Below, in pieces: positions 34,334 to 47,800 of a stretch of 64,000 nt of DNA. Location: assembly GCA_001692895.1 (NCBI GenBank), contig KV748178.1:3458536-3522535 (forward strand). The letters run 5' to 3'. Source of the DNA: Cenococcum geophilum 1.58 (lineage: Eukaryota > Ascomycota > Dothideomycetes > Gloniales > Gloniaceae). Position 1 is the first letter of the stretch, and every line of letters begins with the position of its first letter. The notes under the pieces were generated by a model, which saw only the letters and a list, made by a program, of their open reading frames with translations, did no database searches and was not told the origin of the DNA. A program made the translations under genes and the position numbers.

Positions 34334-34759
34334 TATAACGGAACCTTGTAGCAGGAACTACGGTGGGCTTATTAATGGGCTAGGTGTATAGGAAATGCAA
34401 AGGTAGAAGTCAACAACGTAATAATAACTAGTAGAGTGGTTACCTAACAGATTAACTCTAATTATATTCTAAGAATTACTATAAGAAAGGAACTATCTAG
34501 GTAGGGACTAAGGGTCCTTAAATATACAACCATACTCCTATAAAATCCTTTTTATACGTAATAAACGTGTGCTCTGTTTACTTTATTATAAATTATATAG
34601 ATTATATAGATTATATAGATTATATTATATAACCTTAGTTACTATTCCTCGTTACATAGCTCTATTAGCTCTATTCTAAACCATACTTAAATTAACTAAC
34701 TAGCTTCTTCTAACTCTTCTCTAAGTAGTTATAATATTATACTTAAAGCGTTCGTAACA
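34334..34759 (-). repeat. Gypsy-2 3' LTR
   Basis: 426 bp, ending GTTCGTAACA on the plus strand; contains tandem ATTATATAGA units at ~34592-34625. Pairs with 48892-49317. Confidence 0.92.
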
Positions 34760-35887
34760 CTATCTCCCTTCTCCTTATCTTTATCCTTAAAGATTCCTAA
34801 TATCTCTAAGTCGTTTACTAGAGGTATAATATCCGTCTAATTAATTTAGTTAATATCTTTACTTATTATACCTAAAGCGATTTCTTCTTCTTCTATAGCC
34901 CGTTAGTCTCGTACTATTACTATTATATTGTCTCTTAGTAAGATTATACCGTCTCTATATTCTTACTGTTTGAAAGAGGGGTTGGTTTGTATTGCGTTGG
35001 CGAGTCTATCTTTATAATAACTATTCTCTTACTTAGAGTGTACTAAAGCGAATATTTATTCGTCCTGTAACGTTCGCTTTATCTTTAATACTAAATATGC
35101 GTGACCTATTACTCTTAGTAGTTATCTAGTTCCCTAATTAATTTGTCTTAGGGTCTCGTGTTTAATCTGCTACTACGCGGCTAGATAATAAACTGTCTAT
35201 TACTCTAGCGGAATTACGTCGTTCCTGTAATGCTAAATAAGAGGCTATTAAAGCTTAATAAAGGGCTCTTAACTCTTATCTTACTGCGTCCACTTAGTTA
35301 ATCCATCTTAAAAAGGTTTATAAGAAGGTCTATTTTAAGGAGTAGAAACTAGTAGAATAAGGTTTATAGGAACTTGGTGATAAAAAAATAGATTCTCTTC
35401 TAATAGAGAAGGAAATAGGTCTAAGTAGTTCGGCAACTGCTCTTCTTAGGTTCCCCTTAGGTAACTTATTCTTTAGTAATCCTTTTTTATTAATACTACC
35501 TAACCTAATCTCTTCTAATACTCCTATACCTTTCTTATAGCATTCCTTAAATTCTCTAGTAGTTCCTAGGTAGTCTCATTATAGCCTATCTACTTAACCT
35601 TATACTATATTTTATTGTTAATATCCTTATAACTAATAATCTTTAAAACTTGCTATTTGTCTTCCTTCTATCCTCTATATATATCTGCTTTATAAACTAG
35701 TGGCTTAATATTTCCGTATACTAGCTCTAGTATTATAATATACTATATAGGGTAGATCTTTATCTTAGCTAGTAGGTTTAACTTAAATATAACCGGTGAA
35801 ATCTTTTATATAATTTTAAAAGGTCTTAGTCTAACATAGTTCAACTTCTTACTTAGTTATTAACTCTTAAAATTTTTGTATAGTAGC
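34760..35887 (-). mobile_element. Gypsy-2 3' interior with chromodomain
   Basis: Minus-strand reading contains a chromodomain-like block (VLKIISYKDINNKIQYKVK near 35,660-35,600) followed by ~0.8 kb with a charged tail to the LTR. Chromodomains of such elements can bind heterochromatin marks, which would fit insertion into other repeats (inference). Confidence 0.7.
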
Positions 35888-36092
35888 TGTTGGACTCACA
35901 AGGGGATATCACGTAGCTACGGTTCGTAGATAGTATAATAATTGTTCTTTTTTATATATTCTTCTAAGAAAGGGGAAGGGTAAGGAACTTAAGGTTCCTT
36001 ACCACGCTAGTGCCGCGGCAACACGTGACGGCAACTTGCCTTACGTGACGGCAATTTGCCGCATATGGCGGCAATTTGCCCTATTCCCAATA
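35888..36092 (-). repeat. Copia 3' LTR
   Basis: 205 bp; contains a 10-bp hairpin (GGTAAGGAAC / GTTCCTTACC) and three tandem ~22-bp units built on ACGTGACGGCAATTTGCC. Confidence 0.92.
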
Positions 36093-39000
36093 CTGGCAAC
36101 TCTTCTTTTTATAGTTGCTATCTATAAACACCTATAGATTGCTACTATATAAAAGTATAAAGCTAAGGGGAAGAAGGAAAAGAGGAAGGGTATTAGGGGG
36201 TTAACGCGAAGACAAGTGGGCCGCTGAGGCGCTAGTAGTAAGCGAGCTAATGGCAATTTTTTATGCCGGGCATGGAAAATCCTAATTAGCTAGATTAACG
36301 AATGGCGTTGGTAGAACTCTATACCGCTACCTAAATCGATTAGGTATGGCGCTCTTGGCAAGAATCTAACTAATTAGATAACTTTAACCGGTGGTTAAAG
36401 TTCTATAAAATCTTAACTTCTTTAAATTTCCCTCTTAACCTAACCTTTAACTTATATATATAGAGTATTTATATTAACGAATGTCTCTAGTGCCTTATTT
36501 GGGTTTACCTTTATTATTACATCTACCGGGTTATCTTGGCCATTAATCTATTAAATCTTAAAGAGTTTTTAACGCTTATAGAATTGCTAAAGTGCTATAA
36601 TATTAATTATAAGACGCTTCTTCTTTATAATGCTAAGCTTAACTAAATACTTATAGAGGGAGTATAAGTTAGTGTACACGATTATAGGAATAGCGGGAAT
36701 TTTAAGTTAATCCGTAATTATCTTAAGGGTAGTTCTAATTGCAATTGCTATATTAACTCCGCTAACTATTCCGTATATCTCTAACGCTAAAATACTTTGG
36801 GTAACGCGCTTGCTCTTAGTTAAGCTTTAATAAATAAGATTGCTATAGATTATAAAGTTATTCTCTTTAGTAAATTTGTTTGCGATAATAATCTTATATC
36901 CTAACTAGGAGCTAAAATCTTTATTATTTATAAACGATCTATTAATAAATATAAAGAGCTTGGCGGTAGGAAGATTAATAGGTATATAGAGTAGTCCCTA
37001 ATTAAGATGGTTTATTTGCCAGAAAAGACGTTTATTTAGGGTAAGAACGTCGTCCTTAGTTAGTTTTTAGTGTTGGGCGGTAATAGAGAAATTAAATAAA
37101 GCCTTAGGTTAATAGATAGAAGCAATATAAGCTCCGTAAGCGCGTTACTCTACGTATCCTTACTTTAGGGAATTAACGTTAATAATATTAATCTTCTTAC
37201 CTTAACCCTTCTGGCGTAAAGCAATAAAATCCTTATTTAGGGAAAGGATNCATCTATTAAANAGTAATNGTNTTNTTAANTTAAGNNTTTNCTTTAGCTT
37301 TACTATAAGATTTACCTTTACTAGCTTATCNTCTTTAAGAGCTAAGAATTGGTCGTCTCCTAAAATAATTATATTATTAGTTTATATACTAATAATTCTA
37401 AATAGGGTTCCTATAGTTATAATAAGGAAGCAGGGATTAAATATAGAAGTAGTTATTAAAAGCTTCTCTTTATGGTGCTTGCTATAGGTAGCCCACTAGT
37501 NAGTTCCTGCCTCTGNAATTCTATATAATNGCTTAAGNATAACCATAATNNTNTCTTTAGGATACTNGTGGCGAATTTNCTCCGGAAGGTATGCCAATAT
37601 TAAGCGCTAAAGGTGCGTCTCTAATTAGGTGTAGGCTTAAGTAATATCTTATAAATAAACTGCCATTCTATTCTTTATTAAGGAGGGAGCTAATATAATA
37701 ATGACTTGCTAACTAGCTCGTTAAATTATAGGAGATTATATAAAAATTATCTCTTTGCTATTATCATTATAACCTTAGATAATAAGCCTTAATTTCTTAA
37801 ATAGGGCGTTAGTAGCTTTGCCCTTAATCTTATTAACTATTCTTAACTTAAAGATATAAACTCCATTAAACTTAGTAGGGTTATATTTCTTAAATTTAAA
37901 GACTCCTCTTATAATAAGACCGTCGATCTCCTGCTTATTAGATGCTTAGAAAGGAGCTCCTGGGGTTATAATACGACCTTCCTTTTAGAGCTGTTTTGCG
38001 AGCTTAAAGTCAGCCTTCTCTTTAGCTGTTATAAAGGCCATTAATAACTCGACTTTATTCTTAATAGCAGCAACGAATTGCTCTTTAAAATTAATAAGAT
38101 GTTAGTAATTTCGTAATCCCTTTAGGCGACCTCTACCGCGTTATAGTTACGGCACGTCTACTACAATTGTATTAGGATTACAGTCGCCTTCTAGGGCACG
38201 TTAATTGTGGTTCTTCTCTAGGGCATCTTCTAGGGTATCTTCTGGGGCATCCTGCAAAGGCTCGGAACTATTATCTTTATAATAGGGCCTAATAACGGTT
38301 AAACGGAATTAAGTAGGTCTATGGGGCATCTAAAGAGTGTAAGTTTAACTATTAATTACAATGAGTTTATATGGGCCTAACTATCCTCCCTTTTTACGCT
38401 ATACCCGTACTTTAGATTGGAGTGGCAGATTAAGCGTAGTTAAGGTATTTAGGCCATTTCTTATTCCTAGTGCGTTATTAACCTAGCGCGTAGCGTATAG
38501 ACGTTATACCTCCTTTATTACTTTGCGAATAGCCTCAGCTTATTATATAATAAAGGGAGATAGTAGAGAATTGTTAGTTATTCGAGGGTAGGCGCTAAAG
38601 ACTAGCAACGTGGGTATAAGCCTATCTAGGCTAGCGGAATTGTTAACGGCCTTAACAGCCATCTATAAGATAATTTCTTCGCTAGCGTCCTCTAGTTCTA
38701 AAGAAATAATCTTATATACTCGGCGTAATAGCGTATAGTATTACTCTACTTTTTTAATACTATTATATACCTTAATAGGGACTTCCTTAACCTTAATTGC
38801 TATTACTTTTACCTATTATCGAAACTCCGTAGATAAGAAGTTCTTTTTTATATCGTGAATAATTTAATTAGGGGGTCCTAGGTAGACATTAATCTAGTAT
38901 AACTAAAGGGTATCCTATGCGTTTTTAGCTAATATATCCCTTAAGAAACGTGTGGCTTAGAAGGAGGTTAATAAGTTAACAGCTTAGAGGACTGGCTTAC

Positions 39001-41680
39001 CATTAAGATATATAACATTAATAATAATACAGAAGTTAAAGTTGTAGTTATCTTTAAGGGTGAACTTAAATTGGCTAGGGGACTTCTGGTTTATTTAGTA
39101 GTAATAGCAGTACTTTATAAGATGCTTAATTGCCTTAACCTTAACTTTATAACCTGCTCGTTAAAGAACCCTAAGTAGTTAGTAAACGGATAGGTGGCTA
39201 AAACGACGGTATAGTTAACGTAGCTCTAACTTGGTTAAGTAACTCTAAGTAACGCTCCTTTCTGGTTATTGGAGGAGCAACTAAGGGTAACCCCACTTGC
39301 GTACAACGGGCACCCAATTGTCTCCCTAAATAAGCATGTTCTTAAGGTTATTAAGCTTAACGCCTAATTTATTTATATCTTGGATATAGAATAGGAATGG
39401 GGTGTTTGTGGGAATAATGTAGAAGGTAATATATCCTAATGGGGTTTGGACCTTAATTATGCTAAGAGAGATTATAGTACCCTTACTAAAGCAAATTGTA
39501 TATTAGCCTGCCATTAATTAGTTAATTTAAATAGAGCTATTAAGCTGCTAAAGAGCTTAAACTTAAGGTTCTCCTACTATAGATACTCCTACGGCTCTAG
39601 TATCTGGCATAATACTATAGAAGACGTTCACCGAGTATCTGTTATTAAAGGAGAACGCGAAACTTTCCTTTAGCTTATTAAAGATATCTAACTTTATAAC
39701 AGAATGGAACGTAGATTAGTTATTAAGGATAGCGACGGTTTGTATGCCATTTACCTTACCATACTTAGTAAAGTATTAGTTAGGAGAGTAGTCCTTAATA
39801 TCCATATCTATAAGGAGCTATTTGGTCTTATTAACCTCACCCTTAAGGTCTTTTACGCCTTTATATTAAACTAGGAAGCTTTAAAAGTAGGCCGTAGTAA
39901 CCTTATAATTTCTAACGTTTCTTATACTCTAACGGAACTTATTATATGCCTCTTTTCGCTTATTAAGGGAGTGTCTAGTTAACTAGCAATTTGGCTTCTT
40001 ACAAATATAGCACTTCTTTTAGCGATTACTTTAAAATAAACCTCTATAAGGACCTCCATAATTACCTTATAGTCGACATTAATTATACCCTTTACCGTAT
40101 TCCCTACTACGGCCGCTATATATTTAATTAGTCTAGTTATAATTATGTTAGTCGGAAACGCTTATTTAGGTAGGGCTTTCGGTATAGAGCTATTGAGATT
40201 CTTATATTCGTATTATAGTACCTATAGCGGAGCGTAGCTCGGTATATACTCCTTTAAACGTGTCCGTAGGTTTATATAGCGCTAAGTTACACTTAGGAAC
40301 GCCATGGCATGCTAAGATAACCTAGTCCCTTAGACTGTTCTTGTTTTAGTAGGTTTTAGTAAAGCTATATTAGATTTTCTGGAGTTTATTAAAGAGTAGT
40401 TAAAGACACTCTAGGCGAGTTATTGTTAGGTTAGAAGCGATAACTCTCTAGAATATAGTCTCCCGCTATTTAGATATATAGAGTTAGCAGTTCTTATTAG
40501 TTTTAAAGTAGGCTTTAGTAAGCTAAAGTATTACATTAAAGCTATAGTTTTTACCTGCGATATAGTCGTAATAAAACGTTACTGTCCGTCCCTTTAATAT
40601 AATAGAGAAAGCATAATAGAACTAGTGGCGTTAAATTTTAACCTTATTACAGCAGTTATAAAAGACCTATAGTTTTACTCCGAGTATATTATACAATTCT
40701 CCTCTAAACTTCTTTTCTTTGTCTAAATATACCTTTATTAAATTCGTAACTTCTTAAAATAAAGGCTTATTGGTTAGCTAAAATAGAGGAGTTAAAGGTA
40801 GTAGAGGTAGAGGAAGAGCACCTCTAGGTAAAAGAGTACCTTTAGGTGGGAGAGTAGCGTTCTAGGGGTTTCGTTCCGAATTAAAGTTGCCTTCTAAAGA
40901 ATATAGGTTAGTTTTGGGTTTCCGTAGTTAATGTATAATCTTAGCTTCCGTCTATACTGGTTTTTTTATACTAGTAAGAACGGCGTAAATATTACTAGTA
41001 ATTAGGTTACTGTCCTTAGTAACATACACCCTATTCCTTTAAAGGGAGTCTTAAAAATCCTAAATAATATTAATATTACTAAGTGCCTAAGTGTCGGCGG
41101 TCTATCCTATAAAATCCTCCCTAAAGTATTCCCATAACTATAAATTGGTGTAGTAGCTATCTTAGTAAAATAGAATATGGTGTAGGAGAAAGCCGTTAAC
41201 TTGTTTTGCGGTATAGGTTATTACATTAAAGGTAAATACGTCCCAATCTTTATTAATAAGTTTCGCGTATATAGCTACCCCTAGTGGTAAGGAGTCTCTC
41301 CAGTTATTTAGAGTGGCTATAGTTATATCTTCGGAGGAATGGAATATTAGTGGTATAGGGATTGTCGTTTAGTACGCGTTTATGACATATATTTGCGATT
41401 ATAGGGCTTAGGACTAGTTCTAGCCTTAAATCGCGAAGACTTATAAAGCGTATTATTCTATATAATGGACGCAAGAATCTATAATCTGGGGAAGGCTTAG
41501 GACTAGTTCTGGCCTTTAGATCCTTAGATTCGTGGAAGAGTTCTATTTAAGGTTTAGGACCAGTTCTAACCTTAAAAGATAGCTTCCTTTAGCACAAGTA
41601 GCACTAGTATAGTGGCTCGTCTCTTCTTAGTGAAAACCTAGCTGTTCTGTAGTATAACTATAAAGTTAACCACTAATTAG

Positions 41681-41885
41681 TGTTGGACTCATAAGGGGAT
41701 ATTACGTAGCTACGGTTCGTAGATAGTATAATAATTGTTCTTTTTTATATATTCTTCCAAGAAAGGGGAAGGGTAAGGAACTTAAGGTTCCTTACCACGC
41801 TAGTGCCGCGGCAACACGTGACGGCAACTTGCCTCACGTGACGGCAATTTGCCGCATATGGCGGCAATTTGCCCTATTCCCAACA
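41681..41885 (-). repeat. Copia 5' LTR
   Basis: 205 bp, nearly identical to 35888-36092, with the same hairpin and tandem units. Confidence 0.92.
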
Positions 41886-41890
41886 GTAGC

Positions 41891-44800
41891 TATACTTTAT
41901 CTCCCTCCTTAAGATTTAGTCCCTTAGATCTCTTAGCATTATAGTACTTTTTTATTCTTTCTTATACTTTCTTTACTAATTCTATAAGGTCTATATAAAG
42001 ATTTATTAANNTCTTTATNCTTTCTTTAGCTNTNCTACTNNTTTTNTTNGCTTNCNNTAGTAATAANNATATTCTTAGCTTATATCNATAATTNGCCTTA
42101 AATAGTAATATGCCTATTTCTTCTTAAGGTGTTGTATTATATATAAACTATATAACTAGTAATAGCGATACCTAATTATTCTATACATAATTAATATAAT
42201 GCCTTAGATACTGCTCTAGCGTCTAATTTAATCTTTTTATTTAACCGTCTGTCTGCGGATAATATGCGGTAAAAGTTGCTGCTCTAACTCCATGCTTTGC
42301 TAAGAATACCTCTTAAAATACTACTATAAATCTTAGATCTCTGTCCGATATAATCTTACTTAATACTCTATATCTTATAAACACTTCTTTAATATAGATT
42401 CTAGTAATATCTTCTATTAATATTTCTTCTATATATGCTATAAAGTATCTCCACTTTATAAGCTTGTCTACTATTACTAAGATTATATTATAATCTCGTC
42501 CAGTAATAGAATCTCTTAACTTTGGTAACTTAATAATAAAGTCCCATAATATAACCTCCTATAGTCTCTTTAGTATTTTAATAGGTTATAGCCCTCTATA
42601 TAGCTTATACCTTATTAGTTTATTCCTTTAGCAATCTAGATACTCTTTTATTACTTTTCTTATAATATTTTAGATTCTATTAATAATATACTCTTCCTAA
42701 AGTCTTAACACTAAGCCCGTGGCTCCATTATATCCTTAAGTTAATCCCTTATAGAAGTCCTCTATAAACTACTCTGCTATACTTTTTAGGATATACTTTG
42801 CTTCTTAGTACTTATATATATCCGTCTATAAATCTTCTAGTTATGCTTTTAGAATTCTTTATACCTAAAAGCTTTCTAGTGTCTTATAAACTCTTTCTAG
42901 TTCGTCGTCTTCTTAAGTTACTATAATCTTTAGATAATTATACCTAATTAATCCATCTATATCCTTTTATAGTAAAGCCCCTAATAGCTTTTTATTATTT
43001 TATAGTTTAGCTTTTTAACTTAGAGCGTCTGCTTATATATTATCTGTACCCTTAATATACTAAATCTTAAAATAGTATTCTATAAGCATCTCCGCCCATC
43101 TAACCTATCTCTAGTTAAGTTCCTTTATTATTAGGAATCCTATTAGGTTTTTATAATCCATCTTAACTATAAATAGTTTCTCCGTGCCTTATAAGAATAC
43201 TCTTTATTTCTTTAGTACTATAACTATACCTAACAACTCCTTATTATAGATGTTATAGTTTAACTCTAGTGGTATTATCTTCCAACTATAGTATACTACT
43301 AGGTGCTATCTATTTTAATATTTTTATATAAAGCATACCCCTAGTATAAAGTCTAATATATCCGTCTCTATAACCGTCTCTAGTCCTAGTTAATAGATCT
43401 TAAAAACTGGCTTCTGGGTAAATAATTCTTTAACCTTTTTAAATAACTCTTACTATTCCTTTCTCTATACCCATAGTTCTTCTTTCTTTATTAATCGCGT
43501 AAATAGTTTAATATTCTTTAACTATTACGCTATAAACCTTCTGCAGTAATTATAAAACCCTAGGAATAACCTTAGCTATATTACATTCTCTAATTCTTAC
43601 TAATTTACTATAGCCTTAATCTTCTTTAGATCTATACTAAGTTGGCCTAGTTTAATAATAAATCTAATAAAATTAGTCTTCTTTATAAAGAACTCGCATT
43701 TCTTAATTGCTACTAGTATCTATTCTTCTTATAGTCTCTTTAAGACCTATTTAACGTGTTCCCCATGTTCTTCCTTAGTTATTAAGTAGATAATAATGTT
43801 GTTAAGGTATACCATAATAAATTTATCTGGCCGTTGAAAACGGACTCTGCACCTGTACGTGGTGACGGCTACGAACCTAGGTCTTTAAAGTTCAGACTTA
43901 GAGCCAACGCAGAGACGTTATACAGCGTGCAATAGGACCTGGTGGTCGTGGTTGTGAGCGTTGTAGGCGGTGGTAAAAATTTTTCAGATGGTGAGATCTT
44001 AAAAACTACTACTGTGGCCCTCTACAATTTAGCTATGTTATTCTCCTATCAAGGCACCTATATAATCCAACGTGGATATACGGCATTTAATAGCATCCCT
44101 TGACCCCTAATAGAAAGCATTAACGACCTCTCATATTAACAAACGAGCGATCGCGAACGAATAAGTAGACGAATGAGCAAATATACGGCCCCTTCTAACC
44201 CCTAGGGCGATCGCCCGCGGAGCATGCAGTTACTCGCCGTTTTTTCTACCAAATACTACCTAGCAGCCTGGATTGCGACCCACGGTTTTCCCTGTCTTCT
44301 TTTAACGGAGTAGTAACCCTTAGAAAGGGCCTAGCTGGGGCCTAGGCATAAAAGATACCTAAATACAACATAATATCCCGCTCGCTTATTAGTATTACGG
44401 TGGTTAGAACGGATAAATCCCCCTTACGCCTTTAATAGGCCCTAGGGGGGGGAAGGCATGGCGTATATAGCAATGGTTAGACAAGAAATAGTATACAGGG
44501 GATGGCTAAGATATGGGAAACAGTAGTACGGCAATTAATTGGCAAGGCCTAGCTGGGACATAGTGAACCCTAGCTAGGGTAAGCTAGAGAAGGAAGTAGT
44601 GGTTCCTAAGGAGTTTAAATATCTAAGGAGGATAGGATGTAGCCGTAGACCCGTAGGGCCGCCGCTACGGACGGACATGGCAAATTGGGGTTTTTTATCC
44701 TACTGAGGTGGCTTATAGGGTTTTTCCTCCCCCCCAGTAGCAAGGGTTTTTTCCTATCAATATTACTTTTCCCTTGTGTACGGAGTAGTCTGTGTGGGGC

Positions 44801-47800
44801 TAGATAGCATCCGTATTAGACGTTAATTAAAGAATTATTATTATTAATAAATTTATCTAAGTATTCTCCTAATATATTATTAATACGCTTCTAGAACGTT
44901 ACTAGTGCGTTTATAAGCCTAAATTGTATAACTAATAGTTTATATAGTCCTTTCTTTAACCTAAAGGCTGCCTTCTATTCGTCGCCTTCCTTAATTCTAA
45001 TCTAATAGTACGCCTATCTCAGACCTATCTTTATAAAAATTTGTACGTTGCCTATCCAATCTTAGATTTCGCTAATTAAGGGTAAAGGATATCTATTCTT
45101 TCTAGTAATACTATTTAACTATCTATAGTCGATATATAGCCTTAGTTTGCTATTCTTCTTTAGTATAAATAGTACTGGATAACCCGCTAATAACTGCGAT
45201 GGTTTAATATATCCCTTTTATAAGTTTTTTTAGATAAACTCTTTAAGTACTCTACCCTTTTCTTTAGTAAGCTTATAGGTTAGAAAGAACCTTAGACTTA
45301 TTCCTAGTTCTAACTCTATCTTATAGTCCTATACTATATAATCTAATAGCTTTTTATTTTTTAGTGACTATAGTTTCTTACCATACTTATAGTATCTCTT
45401 TAGTACATAACTTAAGCCTCACTCAGTCTCTTCGTATATCGCTCCGACTTAGTACTATACTAACTTAGTTTATTATCGCATTTTACGGCGTTAAGTATCT
45501 CTAATATTGACCTAACCTATAATCTAATTAATCTTTAGATTATATTCCTATAACTAAGGTATCCCTAATACTACCTCATTCTTTCCTAACAGTAGGATAT
45601 CGAAAGACATCTTAATTTGTCTTCCTTTAATAGTTATCTAAATAGGTTCTGTTTTAAGGTTAATAATCCCTCCTCTATAGGCTATTAGATCTCCTAAAAT
45701 TATAACTAATAGGTAAGATTACTCCTTCTATCTATAAGGTAGTCCCTTTTTTTTTTAACTACTACTAGTAAAATATAGTTTCTTATTACTCTACTATCTA
45801 TTAGCGCTTTAAACTGCTAATCTTGCCACTTAACTTATAAATTTAGGTATTGTCCTTAAATTCCTTTAAGGGTCTAAGGCTCTATTACTAGCTCCCTCTA
45901 GTTTTATAGGCCTCTACTTTTCCTAACTATTAGCTGCTTAATCCTTATATACTTAGCTTATCCTTTAGCTAATACCTAGTTCGCTTTTTATCTTTAATAT
46001 ACTATAGACACGTATTTTCTAGGCATTTCTACTACTATTATCCGTCTAAGCATTCTTCTATAAGGAATCTTCCTAGTTAAAGTATTAAATCCCCTTCCTC
46101 TTAGACTTTTGCTAGATGCTAGCTGTGTATATACTTAGTATTCCTATACTATTATTTATCTGGCGCCTAATATATCCTTATAGGGTATTTCCAATTCTTC
46201 TCTTTTGGATTTTTATGTATTTTATATATATTATCTACGCATATAATCCATAATAGCGTATAGTATACTAGGTGCTTTAGGTTAACTCTTAACTTATCTT
46301 TATCTTTAAGTTTAAACCTCTATTATATTAATCTAAACGTTATAACTTTATTCGCAGGTACTAAAATACGTCTTTTACTTCTCTAGTCCTCTAATTATTC
46401 CTCTAGATACTTTAACATTATAATTAAGGCTCCTTTAATATAAGTTATAGCCTTCTCTATAATTAAGTGGTTTTAGATAACTTTTTTATCTAACCATATA
46501 TAGAAATCTTTCCACTTATTATTATATCGCTGCCTATACCACTTTTAGTATAGCTATTAGAGTATATACGGCTTATCTATAAGGAAGTATCTTCTTATTA
46601 CTGCGTTATAACAGCCTTTTATATATCATTCTTCGAACCTAGTTAGAATCCCTAGATCCTCTTTATCTTCTAGTTTAGTAAGCCACTTAGCTTTTAGTGT
46701 GCCTACTCTAGGCCTATTAGTAATTCTTTATACTAGTACTCTGTCCCTTATACGTCCTAATATACTAAATCTCTTATCTAGTTTCTGTTTTTGCTATACA
46801 ATAATTCTTTATCTAAATTCTTCTATGGTTTCTTTTAGTTTGCATCTTACAGATTAATCCTTAAAGTCCTCTTACTTCTTAATCTTAGTATTAACTTTTT
46901 AATCTTTAGGCCGAACACTGCGTTCTCTTAGTAAGTCTTCTAGGTCTATATATCTATCTCCTAGCCTAACTGCTGTTTATATTATAGATTCTCTAATTTA
47001 TAAAGAAGTCTCTCGCTTCTTATTTATAGGTGTCCTTATTTATACTTTAAATCTTTAGTCCCTTAAATTCTTTAATCCTAAGCTTACTTCTATCTTAAGC
47101 TTAGCTCCTACCTTAGTCTAACTAGGCTTACTTAGTGTTCTTATCTCGTCTTAAGAGTCTTATACCTTTAGGAAACTTCGTCTTAAGCTTATTTATATAT
47201 TACTAAACTAAGCTATTACTCTACTCTATCGGTTATCGTCCGTTATAAGTCCTTAAGCTTGCCTTATCTCGTCTTAAAAATCTTAGTCATCTTACATCTC
47301 GTCTTAAGAATCTTAAGCTTTTGGCCTTTTGCCTTTATTAAGTGCCGAAGTAGCTCGCTATCCTACTTCTCTTATATCTTATAAAGCGATAGACATTATA
47401 TCTAGTAGGGTCTTAATCCCTACTAATGTTTCCTATTCTGTAATAGAATCATCCTCTACCTCTAGTATAATATCTTTAATGGCTACGTATTCCTAGTAAA
47501 CCGCTTTTATTACCTCATCGTCATGGAATATTTCGCCTACGTTAAATTTATTATCCTTAATGTCCGATTTGCGAACTAGTTCGTTAGTTCCTTAATATTT
47601 TAATAAACTTAGCTCCTATAGCTAATAGCTTGCGCTATACTTAGCGTCCTTATAAATTTAGTATGCGTTATTATAACAAAACGTAAAACTTTTAATTAAA
47701 CATTCTTTTGTTCCTTATAGCATATTATTATCCCTCTATACGTATATATCGTCTACTAGTCTCGTTTCTTTTACTATATAGTAACTCTAACTACTTCTAC

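Larger units (their letters stand above)
35888..41885 (-). mobile_element. Ty1/Copia element nested in Gypsy-2
   Basis: 5,998 bp with 205-bp LTRs (TGTTGGACTC...CCCAACA) at 35888-36092 and 41681-41885 and the target duplication GTAGC (35883-35887, 41886-41890). Minus orientation: zinc-knuckle Gag (CYICKKPNC near 40,000) and Copia-type reverse transcriptase (~37.3-37.8 kb, block like DITQAYTQLETHL). The Gypsy-2 copy at 57.5-64 kb has the empty site. LTRs differ by only a handful of transitions. The interior is broken many times; ambiguous bases at ~37.25-37.33 and 37.5-37.57 kb. Confidence 0.92.
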
